Below are positions 43,721-54,900 of a stretch of 64,000 bases of DNA, one piece after another (position 1 is the stretch's first letter; each line of letters opens with the position of its first letter). The notes beneath the pieces were generated by a model, which saw nothing but the letters and a program-made list of their open reading frames with translations, did no database searches and was not told the origin of the DNA. Origin of the DNA: Heliocidaris tuberculata (lineage: Eukaryota > Echinodermata > Echinoidea > Camarodonta > Echinometridae); contig CM046850.1 of the NCBI GenBank assembly GCA_025618425.1, positions 7,623,249 through 7,687,248 of the forward strand, in the 5' to 3' direction. The position numbers and the translations under genes were made by a program.

Positions 43721-46490
43721 AAGAAAAAGAAAATCATCTTACTCGGTCGCTCCGCTCCCTCCTTTAATACTCTTAATCTTTAAATTGAAGAATATAAACA
43801 GGTATTACATAGAAAGTGAGGAATCGTCCCAGCCCCCGAAAGTGAAAGTCGCAAAAAATTAGGAGAAACAAAAAAGGGTGGATATTATGGTCAGAGTTTG
43901 ATCATTACTTGTGCATAAAATGTGGTGTGAAATGCAAAGTTTTAAACTACAAAAGGTAAAATTTTCAAGCTCGGTCGCTACGCAACCTCGAAAAATAGAA
44001 TGTTTTATGTAGCAAGGGCGTAACTTGGATAAGTGCAACATTTTCATGGTACGGCAAAGTAGCGGTGGCGATGTACCCCCCCCCCTATTTGAACCCATTC
44101 AAAGGATTTATACACGAGTATAGTGTACGCATTGCGTTCCTTGCGCTTTAGAAAATACTTAAATTCTTACTCAGCCCCCTCAAAATTTTAGGCTCATTAC
44201 GCCAATGCACTAGACGACCGTCTGACATTCCTTCTGTGCTGCAATGAAAACACGGAGTAAAGTGTAGGGTTGCCGTTTATACCATGCATGTCTGAGGAAA
44301 TCGCGGGGTACGTTACCATGGTAATGAGTCCCCCCCCCCCCCCCCCCCTTGAAAATATTCTACTTGCTTAAGTTAAATGATAAAAGGTGTTAAATCGAGT
44401 CTGGAACTATCAAGACCTGTACTTTTACCTTGTGAAAAAAAAAAAAACGGCGACATAACTGGGTAAGCAGTTCATGCACAGGGGTGTCGCTAGAACATTT
44501 TTTGAATGGGGGGGGGGGGATGTGACACCCAAATTTTCCGACAAATTTTGAGGGTGTGACACACAAATAAACCTATAATCAAATGCAAAACAAGTAAGTG
44601 ATAAAACGCCACTTTCCTCTTTTTTTCTTCTTCGTGGCCATATTGACAAAACTGATACGTCCTTACGAAACAACCTATACATTGTAAGATTTATAAAGAT
44701 GCCAATTAATATCTGTATTCTTTATAAACAACTGCAACACCTAATAAAGGGCAATCCAAACTTTGTAATAAGTTGATTTGTGTAAAATCAGAAAAAGATA
44801 AACATAATGATAAAAGTCTGAAAAAAATCCGACCAAGAATAAGAAAGTTATCGATGTTTGAGAAATGAGATCACTATTTAAATCGCAAATTGGCAGTTGG
44901 GTCAGTTGATTGTGAGGTGTTCCAGGTCAACTCTCGATTTTGTCGTACATCATTGATTTTTCTTTTTCTCATAAGCCCTCCTTCCCTTGGGGCACTACTA
45001 AAAATATATTTTAGCAATATTCTTTTGAAAAATTGACATTTTAGTCACTGTGTGTTGGAACAAATGGGAGAGTTCTCTGCCGCTACATCACAGTGACATT
45101 ACCGTTTCGGCCAATTTGAAATTCCCATTTGTATAGGGATTACAACTTTCATATTGCTTGTCCGATTTCGTTCAAACTTTTAACAATCTGCTTCTCTGAT
45201 TTTTCTGCTTTCTTCCAGAGCGACTTGCCATTAAGGTTGGATGTCCCTTTAAAGAAATAAAGCCTGAATACATAATTCTTTAGCATATTAACCATTTTGC
45301 ATTTTGATGCTTTATGCCAAAATGCAAAATTATCAGATGCAAATAACATTTCAACACTTATGCAGTATTTTTCTATTTGATGGCAATCTCGGAAATAAAA
45401 TTCCCCACTATTTTAAAGTTTCAGCATTATAAGATATACCTTTACTTTGGTTTCACTGTGTCTCAACCAAATACACCATGTTATTTCGCTTATGTCTATT
45501 ATAGGCAAAAAAAGTTCCAACATCCATGACCTATAAAATATAAGCTTCAAGACACAGCAAACTTAATGCAAATAACCACATCTTGAAACAAACCAGTGGT
45601 TATTTTAATATGACGGCCATCTTAATGAGAGGAAGTAACCCTACACTAGAGGTATTCTGCTGATATAACAAACAACCTGCACCTTGCCAATAGTTATACT
45701 TCAAAGCCCAAACTCAAGGTTATATGTATATTCAAACACTTCGGGGCCGTGTTGAACTCTCTTGTGAGGGAAAGATTATTGTCTTTGATGGGCCATCAAT
45801 GGGCTCATGTGATTCCTAAAGTGGGATTTTTATATGACCTTGATTTCACAATTAATGTCTACCATTTAAAATTTAAACCAAATATTTTCAAAAAATCTTA
45901 TTTTGCAGATAAATTATTTGGGCATTTATGGGCTTTTTTTGTAATAATGGGCACCTGAGGCACCTATGTTGTTGCTTTCAAAAACGTAATGTTGACTGAT
46001 CACAATTAGAAGCATTTTACTTATATTCAACATATCAATGACTTTACGATATTTTGATATTATAGGATGGCCCTTTATTTGAAAAAATGGGCACCTAAAG
46101 CATTTGTCTGATTTTAGAGGCCGGGAAATACTACATGATATTTCATTATATCACACTAAATTTGATTATCAACTTTGAAGGGTAAAGAACTTGAGAAGGC
46201 CAATTTTTTTTTTAAATGGGCACAACGGGCCCCAGGGCCCGAATTTTTTTTGGCCCCATATCCAGAATTATTCGGCATCAAAAACTCTACATACATACCA
46301 AATTTCATGCTTTTATGAAAAAGTGTACAATTCCATCGATTTTCTGCACCAATCTGCTGGACTAAAAATCGCTATTTAATAATTACATGTATGTAGGGGG
46401 AACACATTAATCCTCAGATATTTTATCATCTATGTATTCGAAAATTTTCTGACAAGCAATAGAACAAAATTGAACTTTATAAAGGGACAC
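43721..46490. other. Intergenic DNA, fragments only
   Basis: A single hAT-like end 'caggggtgtcgctagaac' occurs at about 44478, with poly-G following. Poly-C runs lie at 44078 and 44331. From 44700 to 46490 there is AT-rich sequence with scattered 'tgggcacct' words (about 45945, 46088, 46216) but no coherent repeat or coding exon. Confidence 0.35.
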
Positions 46491-46497
46491 CTAAAGG

Positions 46498-46740
46498 ACA
46501 AGGATCAGGAGTTGGTCTAACGGTAACGTCTAAAACGGGCAGCTCTTTGTATTCGCCTACAAACTGACTCTGATCGAACCCAGGTTCGAATCTCAGTCAC
46601 GTCTTTCAGATGGTGACGTGAGAGGTCCGTCCCACGGTCCCAGACGTAAATAGTCATATTTGATTGATACATTATACGTCTGTCAAAAACCCAATCACAC
46701 ACAATCAATCACGCACGTAAGTTCCGTTTTGACTGAATTC
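46498..46740 (+). mobile_element. tRNA-derived SINE of a different family
   Basis: It starts 'aggatcaggagttggtctaa'. The A box is TGGTCTAACGG (46513-46523) and the B box GGTTCGAATCTC (46583-46594), spaced as in a tRNA head. A tRNA-unrelated body follows to about 46740 ('cacacaatcaatcacgcacg'). The body does not match the SINEs at 16.7 and 19.3 kb. The tRNA head would not fold as an intact tRNA, so it is not called a tRNA gene. Confidence 0.7.
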
Positions 46741-47065
46741 TTTTTGCCATAATAAAATACTAAATCGTTGGGGAATATTTTAAATTATACCCCCTTCCAA
46801 TTCGTGGGGGAGGGCACGTCCCCCGTCCCCCCCCCCCCCCCAAAGATCATCCACTCATGTTGCATTGTGAGTTGTCTGCCTGCATGAAATTCACCTCTTC
46901 GGGGGTTTAGACAATACCGGAAAAATCTTGATATTCATTTTCCTTCCGCTCAACACAATAAAACTAGGCCTTCTTTGCCCAGTCACGATGTGTGGAATTT
47001 TTTTTAAAGCGAATAAAAGCAAAGTACCGTAGTTACCATAATACATTGCTCCCTCATATTCTCTT

Positions 47066-47398
47066 ATCTTTGTTATACTACATGTAATATGTTTCATTAA
47101 TTTAACATCATATAGTTGCAATAACTTACAAAGTACATATCAATCACAATACGAATCGAGAGTAACGTCCAAATAGAAATAAATATATCTACTTCGCTAT
47201 AATTATACTCGCATCATTGTACCAGGAATATGGCGTACGTCTATTTTGCTTGGGCTGTACATCGATTCTGAACATTATCGTCGCAGCAACTTTCCAAATC
47301 AAGAATAATTTCTGCAAGATGCACAAGGAAAGAACTAAACTGATTCAGAACGATTCAAAAACGTCCACCGACTCCACCGCGGCGTCCTTTGCAAAAGC
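47066..47398 (+). other. Open frame of uncertain meaning, cut by a MITE
   Basis: Between a stop at 47063 and the MITE at about 47399 there is a frame without ATG near its start. It encodes a hydrophobic run (IIILASLYQEYGVRLFCLG), a second one (CTSILNIIVAATF) and a polar tail (KMHKERTKLIQNDSKTS). Local CG content is raised. It could be an internal exon with one or two membrane segments whose 3' part was split by the MITE, or chance. No clear acceptor or donor was found. Confidence 0.2.
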
Positions 47399-47549
47399 CA
47401 GGGCCCCGTTTCATAAAAACTTGTTATCAATAATAATTACAATACCAGTTATAAGCTACTGAAATACTTGCATCTGATTGGCTGAGAGCAAATTTGTCAT
47501 AGAAATGGGGCAGTTGTTATTGATAACAAGTTTTATGAAACGGGGCCGT
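47399..47549. mobile_element. MITE with 'ggccccgtttcataaaa' ends
   Basis: The left 'agggccccgtttcataaaaa' followed by 'cttgttatcaata' is inverted at the right as 'tattgataacaag' followed by 'ttttatgaaacggggcc'. It is about 150 bp and forms a stem with a loop of about 85 bp containing 'gattggctgagagc'. The ends resemble the MITE at 60573-60731. Confidence 0.7.
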
Positions 47550-47889
47550 AGATCGTATTAAATCTATATGAGCGATTCGGTGCAGAATGTCCCGTGCTAT
47601 ATTTTTTTTCTGTCAGGACGAGAGAGGGCAGTATCAAGAGGGGTGCAGTAGAGTACCTTTATATAGAGAGTAGCGACATGGACGTCTGACTTTTCGGGAA
47701 ACAAAATGGCGTTTGAATTCTTTCTATTGAGAACACCCAGGTGCTCATCGGAATTGAAAGAAATGTTGCATGGCAGAGGAAACAAAATGGCGTTCAAATC
47801 ATGAGTTGTCGCTACTCTCATTATGTAGGTACTCTAGGGTGCAGAGCTAATAGGGGTGACAATGCGGTTTATTCCGTCAAGACTAGTCG

Positions 47890-48880
47890 GCATCATAGGC
47901 GTAGCCAGGGAGGGGGGTGGGGGCAGGGGAGCCATGGCCTCCCCTATTCAGCCCCTTAAAAAACAAGAGCAAAAAAGCGGGGGAAGTGAGAGAAAAAAAG
48001 CCTAAAAAGGCGCTACAAGCCGTTATCTTTCTCTCAGAATTTGCTAAAACGTCAAAGTTTTTGCACTTCGCGCGGGAAGGGGGAAACTCCACCCTCCCTG
48101 CACCCACCCGTTACATATAGTGCAGTATTGCGTCCAAATAATTGAAAAGCAGCGCTTCAAACTGACTTTCCGCCTAAAAAAGGGTGCTACGAGCCGTTAA
48201 CTTTCTCTGAAATTTGCTATAAAACGTAAGAGCTTTCGCGCGGGAAGCGGAAAACTCCCAAGTTGTTTGCTACGAGCCGTTATCATTCTCTCAAATTTGC
48301 TAAAAGTTACGTCAGAGCTTTCTCGCTTCGCGCGGGAAGGGGGAACCCCTACCCCCTCCCTGCACCCACCCCTGCATACAATGCAGTATTGCGTCCAATA
48401 ACTGAAAAGCAGCCCGGGCGTCGAACTAACTTTTAGCCTAAAAAAAGGTGTTACGCGCCGTTTCTCTCAAATTTGCTATATAAAACGTCAGAGCTTTCGC
48501 GCTTCGCGTGGGAAGGGGAATCTCCCCCTCCCTGTATACAGTGCAGTATTGTGTCCAAATAACTGAAAAGCAGTCAGGGCGTCGAACTATAACTTTCCAC
48601 CTAAAAAAAATGTTTGCTACGAGCCGTTATCATTCTCTCAAATTTGCTAAAACGTCAGAGCTTCTGCGTTCGCGCGGGAAGGGGGAAACCCCCTCCCTTC
48701 ACCCACCCCTGTTAAATACAGTGCAGTATTGCGTCCAAATAACTGAAAAGCAGTCCGGACGTCGAACTAACTTTCCGCATAAAAAAAGGTGCTACGAGCC
48801 GTTATCTTTCTCTCAAATATGCAATAAAACGTCAGAGCTTTCGCGCTTCGCGCGGGAGGGGGGAAAATTCCCCCTCCCTG
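47890..48880 (+). repeat. Satellite-like tandem array 2, same unit as 9226-10100
   Basis: The leader 'ggcgtagccaggga...cctcccctattc' precedes about six full or partial units. Landmarks 'gcgtccaaataa.tgaaaagc' occur at about 48128, 48388, 48550 and 48731. Units also share 'tgctacgagccgttatc' and 'cgcttcgcgcgggaaggg' with array 1. The 125-codon frame is part of the repeat. Confidence 0.75.
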
Positions 48881-49367
48881 CATGACATTTAATCCAAATG
48901 TCATCCATACATGAACAATCTCTTGATATGACTATAGGTGGTGATACCAGAAAGCACTATTATTCAATGGTCAGATCAAACGATTAAAAAAAAAATTTTT
49001 TTTTAAACAAATACATGCATGTGAAAAAAGGACATAATCGTACGGGACACATTGCTCGGAATCGCCCTGTATAGTTTATTTTCTGCTGTGACGAGAGAAA
49101 GAGACGAAAAATACACACAAATAAACCACATCGTTGTTCGGAAATGTTATACTTTAAATGTTATTATTATGTACATTACTTAATTTAAAACAATACGACA
49201 ATTTTGTTTGGTTGCATTCTCTTATACCTCGTCTATGCATGGGTATCATGCGAATAGATATTGCCATTTCCATTGTCATTGTCAATAGTACCAAAAACCG
49301 CCAAGTTGTGACTGGGGCAAAACAGATTGGACAGAGGGATCAATACATGTGTTATTAATCATGGCCA
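48881..49367. other. Spacer, nothing recognised
   Basis: AT-rich sequence with A/T homopolymers at about 48985-49005. No coding evidence. Confidence 0.3.
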
Positions 49368-49891
49368 CAGGGGCGTCACTAGAACATTTTGAATGTGCCG
49401 ACAGAAATGCTGCACCCTAATCTCCCCCCCCCCCTCCCCGCACCCCCACACACAAATAATAAGAAAAGAAAATCGCAGGTGACTCCTTTTGCCTTATCAA
49501 TTTCTAAACTTTTGCGAGCGAACGAAGCGAGCATCTTTTTTTAAACTTAGTGAAAATGTACAGAAGTTACATACAGAAGTTGCATAATTATCCGGGAACC
49601 TCGCTGCCCAAATATGTGGATATTCTGTTACCCTGCTGCTCGAATATCCAAACTTTGAAAATCCTGGGGGGGGGGGGGAGCTGCTGCCCATTTTCATTCT
49701 GTTTATGTTTTCTTTCCTTTCCCTTTTCTGTTTTCTTTTCTTTTCTTCCTTTTCCCCTCTCCCTTCCACCTCCCTTTTTTTTCTTTTTCTTTTTCTTTTT
49801 TTTTTTGCCTACAGAGGTGGCGCATTTTCTGACAGCAATTTCGAGGGTGGGGGTGTGACACCCCCAAACACCCCCTCTAGCGACGCCGCTG
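49368..49891. mobile_element. hAT-like element with perfect 8-bp target-site duplication
   Basis: The ends are CAGGGGCGTCACTAG and CTAGCGACGCCGCTG, complementary except for two bases. The 8-mer catggcca lies immediately on both sides (49360-49367 and 49892-49899). The interior has one inverted copy of the 'ctgtacattttca / gggcagcgagg' unit found in 39359-40540, plus a pyrimidine-rich block. No transposase; the 102-codon frame is low-complexity. Confidence 0.85.
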
Positions 49892-49899
49892 CATGGCCA

Positions 49900-51130
49900 T
49901 GTCCCAGACCTTGCTAATTAAAATGGACTAAATGTTTGTTTGCTCGCTTCGCTCACTCGCAAATACATAACTACAATACACTACAACTATTGTGCAAATG
50001 ATGCTATCGAAATTCAAATTATACTACAAATAAAGAATAGATAGGATAATGGGGCGTCGTACGCCGTGCCCGGAAAAGTGGTTTTGTAGCTGAAATCCAA
50101 GAACAGAATTGGCTCGGATGCCCCCCCCCCCCCTTCCCCCGCCTGAAGCCACTGGATTTTGACGTGGAATACAGTATACGCGGAACTCTCACAGGATTTA
50201 CAGTGTTTTTAGATATTTTGTTGAAGCTTTCCCAAACAACAATAAAAATTGAAGTGGTATTACACTAAAATAGATACAATTGCAGAATGATCGAGGATAA
50301 AGACCCATTGTCATTTCTGTAGGTGCTTTAGTTACACGTGACTCTCTATGTAAGTGTTTATTCAATATTTAAAGGGCTGCAGCTTTGAAAAAATGTTTTA
50401 TCTCATCTTGCTTGATCAAAAACTATAAGGTTGAATTCAGCATACTGCAATTGTTAAATCTACCGCACAACTTTGAAAACTCTGTCACTCTTAGGTCCCT
50501 TTAAGTGTTTGTTGTTGTTTTGCTCCGGAATAGTCTGCGAACACAAGATTCTGTTAATTGAAATTTCTATAAAACACTTGATATTTCAGATATATTCGGA
50601 TATTTCTCTCTCTCTCTCTCTCTCTCGATTACTCTTTTTCAATGTAATAATGATAGAAATCGGTAAATGTTTAATGTTGATAGTACTCGTGATTGTTTAC
50701 AATTTCTATTCCTGTTTTTTATCAGAGTGGCGTAGCTAAACGGGGACAGGGGCATGTGCCCCTTCAGAAAAGAAAAAGAAATGAAAGAGAGAGAGAGAGA
50801 GAGAAAGATAGGGGAAAGAAAGGAGAGAAAGGGACGTGAAAACTGAAGACTTTTTTTTCCCAATGATCTTTATTTTGATTCCACTCAATAATTATACATA
50901 AATCATAAATAAAAATTTCATTGAAAGTATATAACAAATAAAGCATATTTATCATGTAACATTTTCTATAAATGAATAATTGAAATTCAAAACTATAAAG
51001 AATTAAAGCACTGAATGAAATCTTTTCATAAAATAACCCCCCCCCCCCCCCCATGAACGAGGGAGACAATAATACATGTATATCATACAACTGCATTACA
51101 TTGTACTGGCCTCCCTGCACCCAAACCCCT
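49900..51130. other. Intergenic DNA with microsatellites
   Basis: (CT)n lies at 50607-50627. A hAT-like end 'gtggcgtagctaaacgggga' at about 50727 is followed by a GA-rich run at 50785-50805. Poly-C runs lie at 50110 and 51038. No supportable gene. Confidence 0.35.
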
Positions 51131-51183
51131 ACCCCCCCCCCCCCCCCCCTCCTTCACTCACACATACATACACACACACACAC

Positions 51184-51242
<59 letters not shown>
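51131..51242. repeat. Compound microsatellite: poly-C, (CA)n, (CT)n
   Basis: A poly-C run is followed by 'cacacatacatacacacaca' and then about 28 CT units without interruption. Frames translating it as SLSLSL are not genes. Confidence 0.9.
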
Positions 51243-51245
<3 letters not shown>

Positions 51246-51363
51246 ATGGAGTAGTTTAATTAGGTCAATGACATTGTTAGGTTTACCCCTAATGGAAATG
51301 AGAGGGAAGAGAGAGAGAGAGACGAGTGATGGACTCAGAGAGGAAAAGAGAAAATGTAGCGAA

Positions 51364-51600
51364 GAACACAAAAATCATTTTCTTGACAGAAATATTGGAC
51401 AAGTCCCTATCAACAACAAAAAAAGAAGAAAAAAAAAAGATGAGTAGGGCTTCCATTCAACACAAAAATTACTTTCTTGGCGGAAATATTGCACAAGTCC
51501 CTATCAAAGAAAAGAAAAGATGAATAGGGCTACCATTCAACACAAAAATTATTCTCTTGACGGAAAAATTGGACAAGTCCCTATCAACAACAAAATATGG
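51364..51600 (+). repeat. Minisatellite, three copies of a unit near 80 bp
   Basis: 'cacaaaaatcattttcttga' with 'gacaagtccctatcaacaac' repeats three times (starting about 51367, 51461 and 51540). The copies are joined by A-rich linkers and 'gatgaatagggctaccattc'. Confidence 0.7.
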
Positions 51601-51739
51601 GAAAAGAAAAGAGTTTTTTGTATATCTCAATTTAACAAGCATTTACCCTTTCGTTCCTTATTCCTGCCTCACTGCCTGCCTGTCCAGTTTTTCCTGAACT
51701 GTAGTATCATGTTGATGAATCGTCTGGTCTTAGCTTGAA

Positions 51740-51994
51740 CTTGAACTACAAAGTGACTGTGACGTAATCACGCTGGAATTGTTACGTACAAGAGTGCGTC
51801 ACATTTTATCATTGTTTCGTACATCATGACGCAGCATATCAACGCGCTGCGCAGTTGCGCAGTTTCCATGGTTTGCGTTGCGTTACGTTGTTGTGTTTAC
51901 AAACAAACAAACGTGTTCATTCACTCATTCATCTTCTTGTTGAATTGCTTGAACTTTGAAATTTCTCTGAGAAAATTCAACTATTTTTACGAAT
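51740..51994 (+). promoter_or_regulatory. Probable promoter and 5' leader of the F-BAR/kinase gene
   Basis: Just upstream of the proposed ATG at 51995 the sequence becomes CG-containing. It carries 'gtgacgtaatcac' (a CRE-like site) at about 51760 and 'cgcgctgcgcagttgcgcag' (NRF1-like half sites) at about 51843. There is no obvious TATA box at a fixed distance. Position, composition and these words make it the best promoter candidate in the window. Confidence 0.4.
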
Positions 51995-54900
51995 ATGGAT
52001 GACCCAAGATTTCGGTAAATAGACTGACATTTGAAATATGTGATTCTATGTACACTTAAAAAAAGTTGTGATGTTTTACTTTCGATAAATCAAAATATTT
52101 CACAAAAATACATCACCAAAGGAGGGATATCTACACAAGTCACGTACGGTACGGTATACTGTAATCTAATCTATAATGTTACGTGTCCGGACAGGTTATC
52201 CAGACAGATAAATTCGAACAGTAATTTGAGCAAGTTTGCATAAAATATTTCATTATTAATCTTTATGTCGCCAATATCATAAACGGCATTTCTCCATTAG
52301 TAGTTGGTGCTATTCGATAGATAATTCAATTACATAAATACACAACATACGAAATATCTAACTTCAAATATAAAGGCTTTATAACTAAGTTTGTGAAATT
52401 ACACCCCTCCTCCCCCCCCCCCCCGGCCCCCACCATAGTATCTACTACCGTATGAAAATGTATGTCAAGGTTCTAAAGCTGGAAATTGACATTCCCCATG
52501 ATAAATACAGTAACATGTAAAAGAAAATTGAATCCAATGTGCAACTGTGTTATTGTTATAAAACAACTCGGTAAAACACAAATTGTTTGGTTAAAAATGT
52601 TGCGAAATCAGGTGTCATACCTATCACTTTACCACCCATCTCTTATCTATTCTCTCTCTCTCTCCCTCCCTATTTCTCTTTCTACTACATATATCTCGCA
52701 CTCTCTCTGCTCTGCTAAACACCATCCTGCCCCTCTCTAATGCTTTCTCTACAATTTCTCTCTTTAATTCCACGTTCTCTCTCTCTCTCTCTCTCCATTC
52801 ATCTCCTAATGTATCCAGCCCGCATTTATTCAGGCGAGATACATACGTACAACATGATCACACCACTGCAGACATTCAGCTTATAGATGTAGGTCTTATT
52901 CTAAGAATCTAATTCAAACAAAGTCTACTTTCAGAAAAAAGGGGGAAAAAAGGGTTTTGTGAAAAAGGAGCACAATGAATCATTTGGAATAGGTATTTCA
53001 AAAAATGTGCTAGAAAAAAATCCCACCTTTCCTGCTTTTGCAATGACATCTTTATTTTGGAATGCATCAAGCCCTTATTTGAGAAAGTAATTTTGATAAT
53101 ATAAATCACTTAGATAGAGAATGGAAATATAAAACGTGTATACCTTAGTCCCCCCCCCCCCTTTCTCTCTCATTCTCCCTCTCTCAACAGCACTCACTTT
53201 CAAGTTGATATAGTCAATCTAATCAAATCCACCTTTCTCACCATCAAATTTTTCAACACCATAGCTACAACTTCGAGCTGATGTGGGGGACCAAGTTGTA
53301 CGATTCCTCTACATTCTGGCTTCTGAGATGGGTGTTGGCGGTGATGGTCAAGCAACTCCAATTCCAGCGGTGGCAACAGCATGGCAGCAGCATAAACACC
53401 ACACCAGGTTGCTTGCAATGCAGTTGCAAGACATTGCCAATGGACTTCATGTAAGAACTTATATGAGAACGGACTAGTTAGTTAAATTATAGAATATGTC
53501 TATTCTAAGATTTGATTTAAAATATTAGAACGCACTAATTAGTTAAATTATAGAATATGTCTACCCTTTAAGATTTAATTTTAAAAATAATACTAAAATT
53601 AACTTTTACATATTGATTGAATAGTAGTTGTTTTGTTGGTGTGGAGATGTGTAAGATTCCTAGTATATGTTTTTATCTTTTTATTCATCAGACTAAAACT
53701 AGCTTTATACACAGACGGAAATATACAGACAATGGATACCTAAGAGATACCCAAAGTTGATTCATTATTAAATTACTCTGTGATTATAGTTGTTCTTTTT
53801 AAAGATTATTTCCTATGATCAATTAACCCACCTTACTAAATCTACCCTGAGGCTGTTAACACAATTTATATTTTCAATATTTTTTTTTTTAATTCCTTCT
53901 CTGCTTCTCACTTCAGGACCTAGCCAATCACATGTCTGTGCCTCCATCACATGATTTCAACCAGACCTTGATGGATATCAAGCAGACGTGGACAGACACC
54001 CACCAGACAGCTGCAACATACAGACAGAAATGTCAGAGCTACAACCGAAGAACAAAGAGGGCAAATGATCATGTCAAGGTATATACCTTCATTAAGATGC
54101 TCCTTGATATCATGACACAATATTAATTGACTTTTTAAAAAAATTGCTATTGTTCTGTAAAGAGCGATAAATTAACATAATACAAGTATTATGTCATTCC
54201 TCTATATTTGTTATTGTAAATACAGAAAAAAATTGATACAATGAAATAATCTTAAAAGCCTAAAAGCAATAACACTTTAGATTCATAAATATCGAATCTT
54301 ATGATAATTTGATTTCATCATTAAGAGTATACAAAATCAAGGAAAAGAATTTAAAAAATAAATATAAGTGGGACAGGCAAACTGATAACAATCTTTTTTC
54401 TTTTCATGTTAGGGGTTAGAACGGAAATTGAGAGTCCAGAAGGAAGAGCTTTACACGGCACAACAACGTGTCAAGGACTTAGAGGCACTCCTTCAGGTAA
54501 GAATTAGATCATCATTGTCAGCATCGTCGTCGCCATCATCATCACCATCGCCAACATCAAACAAAGTAGTTTCAAGTATATTTATTATTGAGGTTTTAGG
54601 ATGTGTGTTATTTTTTAAAAGTAAAATCCAACCAAGGGAAAGCAGACAACTTAAATTAACCGGGAAAAAAATATACATGGGAACAATCATTCCTGACTGG
54701 CAGATACAGGAGACATCAGGGGCATGCATGTTCCCTGATGAACTTTTTTATTATTTATCTATTATCATCACATATTTCAGATAAATACTTGTGCTCTTCA
54801 GCCCCTCCCGCAAACAGTCCTGGATCAGGATTGATCTCCATTAAGGTGTCCTGTGAACTGTGCTTTTAATATTCTAACACTATCGATATTATAATCAGCA

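Noticed and set aside
45749..45958. 69-codon ORF with a plausible ATG.
   Set aside because: No splice sites, domain or conserved motif, and the surrounding DNA is AT-rich with scattered repeats.
46498..46600. tRNA gene with A and B boxes.
   Set aside because: The sequence does not give a cloverleaf with paired acceptor and anticodon stems, and it is joined to a SINE body.
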